DNA of 64,000 bases from Mesorhizobium sp. AR02 (GTDB lineage: Bacteria > Pseudomonadota > Alphaproteobacteria > Rhizobiales > Rhizobiaceae), in contig NZ_CP080531.1 in assembly GCF_024746835.1 (NCBI RefSeq), positions 2,480,001-2,544,000 on the forward strand, read 5' to 3'. The position numbers and the translations under genes are program-made. This document shows positions 55,545 to 64,000 of this stretch, one piece after another. Below the pieces are notes generated by a model, which was not told where the DNA came from, made no database searches, and saw only the letters and a list, made by a program, of their open reading frames with translations. The first letter of the stretch is position 1. Every line of letters starts with the position of its first letter.

Positions 55545-56753
55545 TCACTGGGCCGCCGTTGGACAGCCGCTGTCCTTCTCGCTCAGGAAGGCCTCGTTGC
55601 CGGGGATGGTGGCGAGATATTTGTAGTAGTCCCAGTCCTTGGTGCTCTCGCTGGGCGCCTTGACCTGGTAGAGATACATGTCGTGGACCATGTTGCCGTC
55701 GGACTGCACCTTGCCGTTGGTCATAACGGCGTCGTCCACCGGCATTGAATGCAATTGCTTGGCGACGGCCTCGGTCTCATCGGTGCCGGCCTTGTCGATC
55801 GCCTTCAGATACTGCGTCACCGCCGAATAGGTCGCGGCCTGGATCATGTTCGGCATGCGGTTGGTGCGCTTGAAAAAGCGCTGCCCGAATTCGCGGCTCT
55901 TGTCGTCGCGATCCCAGTAATAGCCCTCGGTCAGCACGACGCCCTGCGCGGCCTGAAGGCCCAGCCCATGCACCTCGGCCAGTGTGAACAGAAGTGCCGC
56001 AAGGCGTTGGCCGCCCTGGACGATGCCGAATTCGGCCGCCTGCTTGATGGAGTTGGACGTGTCCAGGCCGGCATTCGCCAGCCCGATGACCTTGGCGCCC
56101 GACGATTGCGCCTGCAGCAGGAAGGATGAATAATCGGTCGACCCCAGGGGATAGCGCACCTCGCCCAGCACCTTGCCGCCGTGGCTCTCGACGAACTTGG
56201 CCGTCTGCTCCTTGAGCGAATAGCCGAAGGCGTAATCGACGGTGACGAAGAACCAGCTGTCGCCGCCCTGCTGCACCAGGGAGCCACCTGTTCCCACCGC
56301 CTGAGAATGGGTGTCATAGGCCCAGTGGAAGCCGTAGGGCGAGCATTGCTTGCCGGTCAGCTCGGTGGTCGCCGCGCCGGTAACGATATCGATTTTCTTC
56401 TTTTCCTTGGAAATCCCCTGGACGGCGAGCGCGACCGATGAGGTCGTCAGTTCCATGATGGCATCGACCTGTTCGGTGTCATACCACTGCCGCGCAATGT
56501 TGGAGGCGATATCGGGCTTGTTCTGGTGGTCGGCGCTGATGATCTCGATCGGCGCGCCCTGTACCTTGCCGCCGAAATCCTCGACCGCCATCTTGGCCGC
56601 CTCGACCGACCATTTGCCGCCGAAATCGGCATAGACGCCGGATTGGTCATTGAGGATGCCGATCTTGACCTTGCCATCGGAAATTTCGGCGGCCGAGGCG
56701 GGGATCGCGGCCGCGGCAAGAAGTGCGGCGGAAACGAAATAGCATACCTTCAT
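55545..56753 (-). CDS. Branched-chain amino acid-type ABC transporter binding protein
   Basis: A 402-residue periplasmic binding protein with a signal peptide (MKVCYFVSAALLAAAAIPASA, cleavage near residue 21). The mature start EISDGKVKIGILNDQSGVYADFGGKWSVEAAKMAVEDFGG follows the family (SBP type 1, Leu/Ile/Val and amide/urea binding). The ligand is open; the RPMNMIQAATYSAV-like part is shared with rhizobial members of unknown specificity. It is the first gene of the liv operon. Confidence 0.92.
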   Translation of the reverse strand: MKVCYFVSAALLAAAAIPASAAEISDGKVKIGILNDQSGVYADFGGKWSVEAAKMAVEDFGGKVQGAPIEIISADHQNKPDIASNIARQWYDTEQVDAIMELTTSSVALAVQGISKEKKKIDIVTGAATTELTGKQCSPYGFHWAYDTHSQAVGTGGSLVQQGGDSWFFVTVDYAFGYSLKEQTAKFVESHGGKVLGEVRYPLGSTDYSSFLLQAQSSGAKVIGLANAGLDTSNSIKQAAEFGIVQGGQRLAALLFTLAEVHGLGLQAAQGVVLTEGYYWDRDDKSREFGQRFFKRTNRMPNMIQAATYSAVTQYLKAIDKAGTDETEAVAKQLHSMPVDDAVMTNGKVQSDGNMVHDMYLYQVKAPSESTKDWDYYKYLATIPGNEAFLSEKDSGCPTAAQ

Positions 56754-57037
56754 TGTCTACTTCCTCCCATGAGAATCCGACCGCCCCCCAAACGATCACC
56801 AGCAAGCGGTATTGAACATGAGCAAGATGGGGATGAACGGCAAGGGGCCGTTGCCGATTTCGTGTTCGAGGCCCTGTTGGAGATCGCCGCTCCAGCGGAT
56901 CGCGACGAAAGTCGGAGGCGGCGCGTCCATTATCCCCTATCTTAGTCAGGAGTATTGACTCGACCACCGGAGTCGCAACGCTTAGATTGCGTATGGATCA
57001 CTAGCCTTCCACCGGGGAAGCCAACTGAGATATCAGG

Positions 57038-57925
57038 ATGGCTTTGGTAATGAATAGGTCGATAACTGCTATTACCGTGACGCATAACAGCGCGCATACC
57101 GTGCGTGGCGCGCTCGCTCGCCTGCCTCCAGGGCTGGAGATCATATGCGTCGACAATGCAAGTACCGACGATCTTTCCGCCGCGCTGTCGGACTTTTCCG
57201 TTCATCGTATTGATAATGCTGTAAACCTCGGCTTTGGGCACGCCTGCAACATCGGGGCGGCGGCGGCATCGGGGGAGTATCTGCTGTTCATCAATCCCGA
57301 CGTGCGTCTTGGGACGGACGCCGTCGATGCGCTCATGCAGGCGGCTGAACGATACCCAAATTGCGGCGTCTTCGTGCCGCGCACCAACACGGTGGATGGG
57401 CGGCTGTGGTTTCGCGAGCAGAGCGAGATCGATCGCCTGTCCGGTGTGTCGCTGCCCACACGCATCCGGCAGGTCTGGGGGGATTGTTGCGTCCGCTTCG
57501 TCAATGGCGGCGTGTTCATGATCAAACGAACGCTCTTCCTCGATACGGGCGGATTTGATGAGGATATCTTTCTGTATTTCGAAGATGACGACCTCTCTCA
57601 TCGCCTGCTGCAGCGTGACGAACCCATGATCCTTGTCAGTGGCGCGCATGCTGTCCACGACGTCGGCACTTCAGTTGCGCAATCAACCCGGTCACGGATC
57701 TTCCGGTATCGGTCGAAGATGCGGTCGGAGATCCACTTGCGCAAAAAATACGGTATCGCCTATAGCCCATTCGTGGACATACTCCGCTATTCGACGAAAA
57801 TAGGCTTCTATTGCCTGACGCTTAATCGAAATAGACTGATCAATTCCCTTGGCCGATTGATAGGCATATTCGACAGCATCCTTGACCGATCGCGCGCGAA
57901 TCGGAACAACGGCTATGTCGCCTGA
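57038..57925 (+). CDS. Family 2 glycosyltransferase
   Basis: A 295-residue GT-A enzyme: AITVTHNSAHTVRGALA at the start, VDNASTDDL, NLGFGHACNIGAAAASGEYLLFINPDVRL (with the DxD-equivalent NPD) and FDEDIFLYFEDDDLSHRL near the end. The pattern is that of rhamnosyltransferase-like WcaA/RfbN enzymes. It overlaps the next gene by 11 nt and begins a four-frame glycan cluster on the plus strand. Confidence 0.9.
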   Translation: MALVMNRSITAITVTHNSAHTVRGALARLPPGLEIICVDNASTDDLSAALSDFSVHRIDNAVNLGFGHACNIGAAAASGEYLLFINPDVRLGTDAVDALMQAAERYPNCGVFVPRTNTVDGRLWFREQSEIDRLSGVSLPTRIRQVWGDCCVRFVNGGVFMIKRTLFLDTGGFDEDIFLYFEDDDLSHRLLQRDEPMILVSGAHAVHDVGTSVAQSTRSRIFRYRSKMRSEIHLRKKYGIAYSPFVDILRYSTKIGFYCLTLNRNRLINSLGRLIGIFDSILDRSRANRNNGYVA

Positions 57926-59216
57926 CGCTCCCGACACGAGAGTTGCCTTGCCTGATTTCCTGCCCCGCGAGCCGCGAAAAGGAGAGGCATGGGGTGTCGA
58001 CCGAAGCAGTGCCCTGAGCGAAATCTCCGTCCACACGCCGGGACGCTACATCGTCGAGCTTTCGCCGACAGACAGGCGGATGCCGTTTCTTCGGGTCAAT
58101 GTTCGCCGCCCAGGACATGCCGACAGGATCGTCTATGTGCCGGTTACCAGGCGGACGTCCTATCTGCTCAGAAGCAGCGAAGGCGGCCTAGTGTTGCAAT
58201 TCGATGGAAGCGACATCGCTGCCGCAAGCATCCGCCCCCTGAGGATCGGGGATGTTGGCACAGTGTTGCGCCGCCGCCGGCGCCAGAAAGGATTTGAACT
58301 GCCACTGGGCCAAGGCATTGTCCTGCGCCCTCTCCTGCATATTGCGGGACCGGAAGGGCGCGATTTGACCCATTCGCTTAAAAGCCTCGCAGCCTGGGGC
58401 TTTGGGGTGGCAAGTACCAATCTGCAGAAGACCCTGTCGCGGCACTTTGAAGGCCCCTCGATCCGACCTCCGGAACACCTGCCCATCGCCGAGCCGAAGA
58501 TCGTTGTTGCGTTGCATCTGCATTATCCCGACCTCTGGCCCGAATTCGAGGCGCTGCTGGAGGCGATCGGTCGTCCGTTCCATCTCATCCTCACACTGAC
58601 CCGACCCGATGCGGCACTCGCGCAACGCGTCCATGCCCGATTTCGGAACGCCGAGGTCATTGTCTATGACAATCGCGGTCGCGACGTCGGTCCCTTCATC
58701 CAATTGCTCCGCGAAGGACGGCTCGATCCCTTCGATCTTATCTGCAAACTGCACGGCAAGAAGTCGGATCTGAGTGGACCGCGGATGATCCTTGGTGAGG
58801 TTTGGCGCCAGGCGAGTGTCTTCGACCTGGTCGGATCGCGCGCCGTGGTCGACCGCATCATCGCCGAGTTCGGGCGTTCGCGGGACACTGAGATGATCGG
58901 GTCCCGTCGCTTTCGATTGCCCAATGAATGGAAGAGCGAGGACGCCGCGTGGGGCAAGAACAAGGCGATGATCCTCAACCTGCTGGAGACGATGGGGGTG
59001 GCGACTGACTGCCCCCTCGACTTCTTTGCCGGAACGATGTTCTGGGTTCGGCGCGACGCGCTGGAACCTCTCAAGCAGCTTGATCTGTCCCTGGCGTCAT
59101 TTCCCAGCGAGACAGGTCAGCAAGACGGCACGTTGCAGCATGCGCTCGAGCGGATACTCGGAATGATCTGCACGAAGATCTCCGGAACTGCCTGGGACGA
59201 TGAGAATGCAGCCTGA
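57915..59216 (+). CDS. Rhamnan synthesis protein F (RgpF)-like
   Basis: A 433-residue protein. The second half matches RgpF-type proteins: VVALHLHYPDLWPEFEALLEAIG, then ARFRNAEVIVYDNRGRDVGPFIQLL, DLICKLHGKKSDLSG and the FFAGTMFWVRRDALEPL segment. Such proteins work in polysaccharide assembly (rhamnan or O-antigen glucosyl transfer). The N-terminal 150 residues are not familiar. ATG 57915 overlaps the GT2 stop; ATG 57882 is an in-frame alternative. Confidence 0.82.
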   Translation: MSPDAPDTRVALPDFLPREPRKGEAWGVDRSSALSEISVHTPGRYIVELSPTDRRMPFLRVNVRRPGHADRIVYVPVTRRTSYLLRSSEGGLVLQFDGSDIAAASIRPLRIGDVGTVLRRRRRQKGFELPLGQGIVLRPLLHIAGPEGRDLTHSLKSLAAWGFGVASTNLQKTLSRHFEGPSIRPPEHLPIAEPKIVVALHLHYPDLWPEFEALLEAIGRPFHLILTLTRPDAALAQRVHARFRNAEVIVYDNRGRDVGPFIQLLREGRLDPFDLICKLHGKKSDLSGPRMILGEVWRQASVFDLVGSRAVVDRIIAEFGRSRDTEMIGSRRFRLPNEWKSEDAAWGKNKAMILNLLETMGVATDCPLDFFAGTMFWVRRDALEPLKQLDLSLASFPSETGQQDGTLQHALERILGMICTKISGTAWDDENAA

Positions 59217-59236
59217 TTTCCGCGAGGCAGACCCGA

Positions 59237-61039
59237 TTGAATAGATCCGACCTCATGATCTTTATAAAATCGATCACCAGCAGGAGGCGGTGGAAGAGAT
59301 TTCGGATCTGGCAACGAATTAGCGCCAGCGGACAGTTCGATGGACCATGGTATCTGGCTCAAAATCGGGATGTCGCCGCGAGCGGGATCGACCCGATCCT
59401 CCACTACATCGATCATGGTGCCGCCGAGTTCCGAAACCCGAATCCGGACTTCGACACCGAGTACTATCTGACCAGCTATCCCGACGTCGCTTTGGCGGCG
59501 ATGAATCCGCTGGATCACTATGTCCGCTTCGGCAAGAGTGAAGAGTGCGAGACCCGGCGTGCTCCGGCCACGAATTCGACTATGGCCGCAGGCGGCTCCA
59601 TTCAAAGGCCCGGCACCTATGTGCCGCGATCCAGCGAGAGGCGACCCGCCGCTTTGCGCGCGCGCGTCATTGCCTTCTACCTACCGCAGTTCCACCCGAT
59701 TCCTGAAAATGATGCCTTTTGGGGGAAGGGCTTCACGGAATGGACGAATGTGACACGGGCGGTGCCACAGTTCGACGGTCACTATCAGCCCCGACTGCCG
59801 GCGGATCTCGGCTTCTATGACCTGCGGGTGAAAGACATCCAGAAGGAACAGATCGAGATCGCCATGCAGTATGGCATTTCGGGATTCTGTTTTCACTTCT
59901 ACTGGTTCAACGGCAAGCGCGTCCTCGAGATGCCGATCACCCAATTTGTCGAAAATGATGCTCACGAACTGGGCTTCTGCATCAATTGGGCAAACGAGCC
60001 CTGGAGCCGCCGTTGGGATGGGCGCGACCAGGAGGTGCTGATCCCGCAATCGCACTCGCCCGAGGACGACCTGGCTTTCATCGAATACGTATCCGGCTAT
60101 TTCCGCGACCGGCGATACATCCGTATCGGCGGCAAGCCACTGCTTATGGTCTACCGGCCCGGATTGTTTCCGTCAGCAACTGAAACGGCACAGCGCTGGA
60201 GAGCTTATTGCCGGGATGCCGGCATCGGCGAGATTTTTCTTGCCTATCCGCAGTCGTTCGACACGGTCGATCCTGCGGAATTTGGATTCGACGCAGCCAT
60301 CGAGTTTCCCCCAAATCTCGGAACGTTTCCCGAGATCAGCGCCAGTATCCCAACGCTCAAGAGCGGCTTCACGGGGAGGATCTATGACTGGACGGAGCTT
60401 GCTGATCGCAGCGGCGCCTACCCGCAGGCCCCCTACACGCTGTTTCGCGGACTTTGCCCTTCCTGGGACAACACGGCGCGGAGAATGGCGGCTGCCTATA
60501 TTCTGGTGAACGCGTCGCCGTCGCGCTACGGAGAATGGCTCAGCAACGCGGTCGTCGATACATGCGATCGTTTTGCCGATTTCGACAGCCGCCTGATCTT
60601 CGTCAATGCCTGGAACGAATGGGCGGAGGGAGCCTATCTCGAGCCCGACGCGCGCTACGGCTACGCCTATCTGCAGGAGACACGGGACGTTCTGGCGGCT
60701 CCGCCAGCGGCCGGCAAATTGCCCAGGGGTCCATCCTGGCGCGTTTTGTTCGTGTCGCACGATGCGGCTCTCGGCGGAGCGCAGGCATCGCTGATCAATA
60801 TCATCCAGTGGCTCCAATCGCACACGGATCTGGAGATCAAGGTGCTGTGCCTGGCAGGTGGTCAACAGCTCGAACAGCTCCGAGGCGTCGTCGATACCGT
60901 CCTTCTGAACGATCTGGTTTCGGAGACCGACACGACCGCTACCAAGCTGGCCCGCATCAGGGCTTGGTACGGCGGCGAGCCGGACCTCATCTATTGCAAC
61001 AGCTTGGCGACCGGCCGTCTGCACGCGCTGCTTTGCTGA
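59237..61039 (+). CDS. GH99-like glycan-processing protein (WbsX type), N-terminal part of a frameshifted gene
   Basis: 600 residues in this frame. Residues about 33-105 contain two copies of a FD..YL..NPDVA..G..P..HY..G repeat seen at the start of large glycan-processing proteins. From residue about 145 comes the WbsX/GH99-like domain (FYLPQFHPIPENDAFWGKGFTEW, GKPLLMVYRP, NAWNEWAEGAYLEPD). From about 500 comes the beginning of a GT4 domain (VLFVSHDAALGGAQASLINI) that runs out of frame at 61039. The frame of the remainder is at 61074-62807. One extra T in CTTTGC (61031-61036) explains the break. Confidence 0.8.
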   Translation: MNRSDLMIFIKSITSRRRWKRFRIWQRISASGQFDGPWYLAQNRDVAASGIDPILHYIDHGAAEFRNPNPDFDTEYYLTSYPDVALAAMNPLDHYVRFGKSEECETRRAPATNSTMAAGGSIQRPGTYVPRSSERRPAALRARVIAFYLPQFHPIPENDAFWGKGFTEWTNVTRAVPQFDGHYQPRLPADLGFYDLRVKDIQKEQIEIAMQYGISGFCFHFYWFNGKRVLEMPITQFVENDAHELGFCINWANEPWSRRWDGRDQEVLIPQSHSPEDDLAFIEYVSGYFRDRRYIRIGGKPLLMVYRPGLFPSATETAQRWRAYCRDAGIGEIFLAYPQSFDTVDPAEFGFDAAIEFPPNLGTFPEISASIPTLKSGFTGRIYDWTELADRSGAYPQAPYTLFRGLCPSWDNTARRMAAAYILVNASPSRYGEWLSNAVVDTCDRFADFDSRLIFVNAWNEWAEGAYLEPDARYGYAYLQETRDVLAAPPAAGKLPRGPSWRVLFVSHDAALGGAQASLINIIQWLQSHTDLEIKVLCLAGGQQLEQLRGVVDTVLLNDLVSETDTTATKLARIRAWYGGEPDLIYCNSLATGRLHALLC

Positions 61040-61073
61040 ACTGGGCAGGCCAATCCTGACGCATGCCAGGGAG

Positions 61074-62807
61074 TTGGCAACGAGTGTCGCTCGACACGCA
61101 AAGGACGACATGGACGATGTCGTTTCCCGCACGCAGAGATTCGTAGCGTGCTCCCGAAGTGTCCGTGACTATCTGGTGTCCGAGCACAAAATTGCGACGG
61201 ACGCCATAGACGTAGTCCCAAGTGCGGTTCCGCAAGCCGGCGCCGATCACAGTCGTACGGAAATCCAGCGCCTTGAAAGCCGCCGCCTTGCCGGCTGGCC
61301 GATGGACAAGGCCATCGTCGTCGGATCGGGCATCGGAGTTCCCTTCCGCAAAGGGGCCGACCTCTTTATCGAGGTCGCCCGAATTCTTCGGGCACGCGGG
61401 GTTGAAGACTATCATTTCTACTGGCTCGGCTCGTTTCCGGAGCGGGAAAGGGACACAGCTCTCGGCACGTGGTCGCAGCACCTCGACAGGTTGCGGGCGG
61501 ACGGGTTGGACGAAAAGGTCACATTCCTGGGTGATGTCGACGATGTGCGCGCCTATTTGCGGGGTGCCGATCTGTTTCTCCTGACATCCCGCGAAGAGCC
61601 GTTCGCCCGCGTTGTGCTGGAAGCGGCATCCGCCGAGTTGCCGGTGATCTGCTTCGCAGGGAGCGGCGGGGCACCGGAGTTCGTCGAAGAGGATGCCGGC
61701 ATCATCGTCGGATGGACTAATACTGTCGCGATGGCCGATGCCACGCTGAAACTGATCCGGGACCAGCCATTGCGGGCAAAGCTCGGCAGGCAGGCGAGCG
61801 CGAAGGCGCGCCGGCATTTTTCCACCGACCGGGTCTTTCCGCGCCTGCTGTCGACCATGCGTAAGGTGGCAAGCAAGCCCCCCGCTGTCTCGATCATCGT
61901 GCCGAACTTCAACTGCGCCCGCTATCTGCACGAACGGATGGACAGTATTTTGGGGCAGTCCTTTCAGGATTTCGAACTCATCATCCTGGATGATGCCTCG
62001 ACAGACGATAGCCAATCGATTCTGGATTATTATGCGGGCGTCTATGGCACCCGTGTCATCGTCAATGAACGCAATTCCGGCGCACCTTATCCTCAATGGT
62101 TCAAGGGCGTGGCGCTTGCAAGCGCCGATTTGATCTGGATCGCCGAAGGCGACGACGTATCGGACCCGAGTTTCCTCGAAACACTCGTGCCGCTGTTTCG
62201 CGATCCAAGCGTGAAGTTTGCCTTTTGCGCATCGAAGATCATCAACGACAGAAGCGAGATCGTCGGCGACTATCCGTCCAGCCCGTACCTCACCGATCTC
62301 TCCGATTTCAAATGGAAACGCAGCTATCAGGTTTCGGCCGAACAGGAAGTCAACGAAGGGCTGGGCGTCAAGAACACGGTCATCAACATCAGTGCGGCGG
62401 TCTTTCGGAAGTTCGACATCACGCCGGATTTCGTCGGGCAGGTCTTGTCCCTGCCGGTGGGCGGCGATTGGTACTTTATCCTCGAGGCAATCCGTAATGG
62501 CTCGGTCGCCTATGAGTCTGCAATGCTCAACCAGCACCGGCGGCATGGGGACAGCCTGACCAGCGTCATCACGGCTCCCCCTTCAGAGGCACTGCTCCGC
62601 ACGCGGCAGCTGATTCATCAGCATGTGCTGCACACATACGAAACAGATCTGGCCATCAAGCTGAAGATGGCCGAACATGTCGTGCAGCTCTGGAACCAGC
62701 TCTTCCCCGGGCGCCCGGCCGAAGGGATGGAGAGCTTGTATTCGCTCAGCAAATTGGGCGAGTTCCCCCCGAAACCACCAGAGAGCAGTGAGATTGCTCT
62801 AACTTAA
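61074..62807 (+). CDS. GT4-GT2 glycosyltransferase, C-terminal part of a frameshifted gene
   Basis: 577 residues from a TTG at 61074; the homologous reading actually begins about 61038 (AELGRPILTHARELAT..). First comes the rest of the GT4 domain (FVACSRSVRDYLV, VVGSGIGVPFRKGADLFIEVARI, FLGDVDDVRAYLRGADLFLLTSREEPFARVVLEAASAELP) and then from residue about 265 a GT2 domain (VSIIVPNFNCARYLHERMDSILGQSFQDFELIILDDASTDD). If joined to the previous frame it gives a GH99-GT4-GT2 protein of about 1190 residues. Its stop overlaps the convergent ABC gene. Confidence 0.8.
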   Translation: MATSVARHAKDDMDDVVSRTQRFVACSRSVRDYLVSEHKIATDAIDVVPSAVPQAGADHSRTEIQRLESRRLAGWPMDKAIVVGSGIGVPFRKGADLFIEVARILRARGVEDYHFYWLGSFPERERDTALGTWSQHLDRLRADGLDEKVTFLGDVDDVRAYLRGADLFLLTSREEPFARVVLEAASAELPVICFAGSGGAPEFVEEDAGIIVGWTNTVAMADATLKLIRDQPLRAKLGRQASAKARRHFSTDRVFPRLLSTMRKVASKPPAVSIIVPNFNCARYLHERMDSILGQSFQDFELIILDDASTDDSQSILDYYAGVYGTRVIVNERNSGAPYPQWFKGVALASADLIWIAEGDDVSDPSFLETLVPLFRDPSVKFAFCASKIINDRSEIVGDYPSSPYLTDLSDFKWKRSYQVSAEQEVNEGLGVKNTVINISAAVFRKFDITPDFVGQVLSLPVGGDWYFILEAIRNGSVAYESAMLNQHRRHGDSLTSVITAPPSEALLRTRQLIHQHVLHTYETDLAIKLKMAEHVVQLWNQLFPGRPAEGMESLYSLSKLGEFPPKPPESSEIALT

Positions 62808-64000
62808 TTACCGGCAGCGACGAGGTGCCCTTTGCCGACATCCTGCAATGCCAGTTTCAGCGGTGCCTCGCCGATCCTGCGGGTGGCGCTCGGGATTTCC
62901 TGGTCGAGGCGGGCGAAGCGGCTTCTGCGCTGCGCCGGGTCCGGCACCGGCACGGCTTCGATCAGCCGCCTCGTGTAGGGGTGGCGCGGGTTGGAAAAGA
63001 CCTGGTCGCGCGTGCCCATCTCGACGATCTGGCCGAGATACATGACGGCGACGCGGTCGGAGATGTTCTCTACCACCGCCATGTCATGCGAGATGAAGAG
63101 ATAGGCGACGCCGAATTCGCGCTGTAATTCCTTCAAAAGGTCGAGCACGCGCGCCTGCACCGAGACGTCGAGCGCCGACACGCTTTCATCGGCGATGATC
63201 AGCTTTGGCCGCAAGGCGAGAGCGCGGGCGATACAGACGCGCTGGCGCTGGCCACCCGAGAATTCGTGCGGATAGAGCTCCATCTGATCGGCCGACAGGC
63301 CGACGCGCTCGAACAGCGCCGCGACGCGCTCCCTGCGCTCGTCCTTCGAGGCGATGCCGTGGATGACCAGCGGCTCGGCGACGAGGTCGCCGACGCGCAT
63401 GCGTGGGTCGAGCGAGGCGAAAGGGTCCTGGAAAATCATCTGCACGTCGCGGCGTACGGCCTTGCGCTCGTCACGGCCGAGGCCGGACAAATTGCGCCCG
63501 CCTATGACGATGTCGCCGCTGTAAGGCACCAGCCCGGCCAGCGCCTTGGCAGTGGTCGACTTGCCGCAGCCGGATTCGCCGACCAGCGCCAGCGTCTCGT
63601 TGGGTGCGATCGAAAAGCTGACGCCCTCGACCGCATGGACCCGGCGGGTGACCCGGCCGAAGACGCCGCCGCGCAGATCGAAGCGGACATGCAGGTCTTT
63701 GACATCGGCGACGTTGGCCGACTTCGAAACTTCGGTAGCATCCTTGGATTTTTGCCGCCCCACGCCGCTGCCGATGCGCGGCACGGCGGCGAGCAGCTCA
63801 CGCGTATAATCGGCTTGCGGCCGGGCGAAGATGTCGGCTGTGTTCCCTTGCTCGACCATGCGGCCGTGCCGCATGATGATGACGCGGTCGGCCATCTCGG
63901 CGACCACGCCCATATCGTGGGTGATGAGGATGACGCTGGTGCCATGCTGGCGCTGCAGGTCGCGCAAGAGCTCCAGCACCTCGCCTTGCACGGTGACGTC
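62804..64000 (-). CDS. Dipeptide/oligopeptide ABC transporter ATP-binding protein, 5' end beyond window
   Basis: About 398 residues of the C-terminal part of a two-domain ATPase. The end of domain 1 (ITHDMGVVAEMADRVIIMRHGRMVEQGNT) is followed by a complete domain 2 with [29 protein letters not shown] and LIIADESVSALD. The Walker-B-adjacent residue is Ser (ADES) where most have Pro (ADEP). It resembles the fused protein at 43578-45290 in design but is a distinct paralogue. The reading frame stays open to the window edge. Confidence 0.9.
   Translation of the reverse strand, partial: DVTVQGEVLELLRDLQRQHGTSVILITHDMGVVAEMADRVIIMRHGRMVEQGNTADIFARPQADYTRELLAAVPRIGSGVGRQKSKDATEVSKSANVADVKDLHVRFDLRGGVFGRVTRRVHAVEGVSFSIAPNETLALVGESGCGKSTTAKALAGLVPYSGDIVIGGRNLSGLGRDERKAVRRDVQMIFQDPFASLDPRMRVGDLVAEPLVIHGIASKDERRERVAALFERVGLSADQMELYPHEFSGGQRQRVCIARALALRPKLIIADESVSALDVSVQARVLDLLKELQREFGVAYLFISHDMAVVENISDRVAVMYLGQIVEMGTRDQVFSNPRHPYTRRLIEAVPVPDPAQRRSRFARLDQEIPSATRRIGEAPLKLALQDVGKGHLVAAGN

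Noticed and set aside
60987..62546. A 519-residue minus-strand open frame in the glycan cluster
   Set aside because: It is antisense to GT4 and GT2 domains whose motifs are plain on the plus strand.

Overview
The window reads like a chromosomal stretch of a high-GC alphaproteobacterium of the Rhizobiales, most likely Mesorhizobium or a close relative. The assignment is inference. It rests on the rpmH-rnpA-yidC-engB-argB gene set, the density of ABC uptake operons, rhizobial-type intergenic palindromes and the codon use. No plasmid, phage or CRISPR signature was seen.

Layout. (1) 1-1381: 3' part of a BchE-like B12/radical-SAM gene broken by a frameshift, then a RidA-family gene. (2) 1999-20047: the conserved minus-strand genes rpmH, rnpA, yidC, engB and argB lie in their usual order but are separated by inserted modules. 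These are an amidase; an ECF sigma/RskA anti-sigma pair followed by a secreted fasciclin protein and a Tat-exported MsrB; an EmrAB-type efflux pump with a divergent TetR and two palindromic operators; a long inverted repeat; a broken hexapeptide acetyltransferase; and a second MarR-EmrA-EmrB pump next to a second fasciclin gene. (3) 20328-26168: orphan histidine kinase, tRNA-Arg(ACG), a RibD/DHFR-fold gene behind a perfect palindrome, an SDR, a TMEM175-like channel, and a FitAB-type toxin-antitoxin pair with its own palindrome. (4) 26183-32662: GntR regulator divergent from a polyamine-type ABC transporter and a gamma-glutamyltransferase, with a promoter/operator TTGTATACAA between them.

(5) 32739-34396: a palindromic intergenic repeat interrupted by an intact-looking IS4-type element (19-bp perfect inverted repeats, 10-bp target duplication) whose transposase needs a -1 frameshift. 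(6) 34477-43577: acyl-CoA synthetase and PanE-like reductase, then an accessory stretch of small and unfamiliar genes, a GGDEF-EAL protein and a P-loop protein. The latter two lie between two copies of the end of a dipeptide-transporter ATPase gene, one of them degenerate. (7) 43578-52141: a Dpp-type ABC transporter (fused ATPases) divergent from an RpiR regulator, an N-formylglutamate-amidohydrolase family enzyme and a PuuB-like FAD oxidoreductase. (8) 52161-56753: a branched-chain amino acid (Liv) transporter, with a 21-bp tandem duplication over the livM start. (9) 57038-62807: a surface-glycan cluster (GT2, RgpF-like, and a GH99-GT4-GT2 protein split by one extra base). (10) 62804-64000: 3' part of another fused dipeptide ABC ATPase, cut by the window edge.

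The main functional themes are nutrient uptake (polyamine, dipeptide, branched-chain amino acid), multidrug efflux under local repressors, envelope stress and redox repair (ECF/RskA/fasciclin/MsrB), and surface polysaccharide synthesis. The most interesting items are the SigK-like ECF-fasciclin-MsrB locus with its mosaic second fasciclin, the IS insertion into a palindromic repeat with a candidate recoding site, the duplicated livM ribosome-binding site, and several single-event gene lesions.
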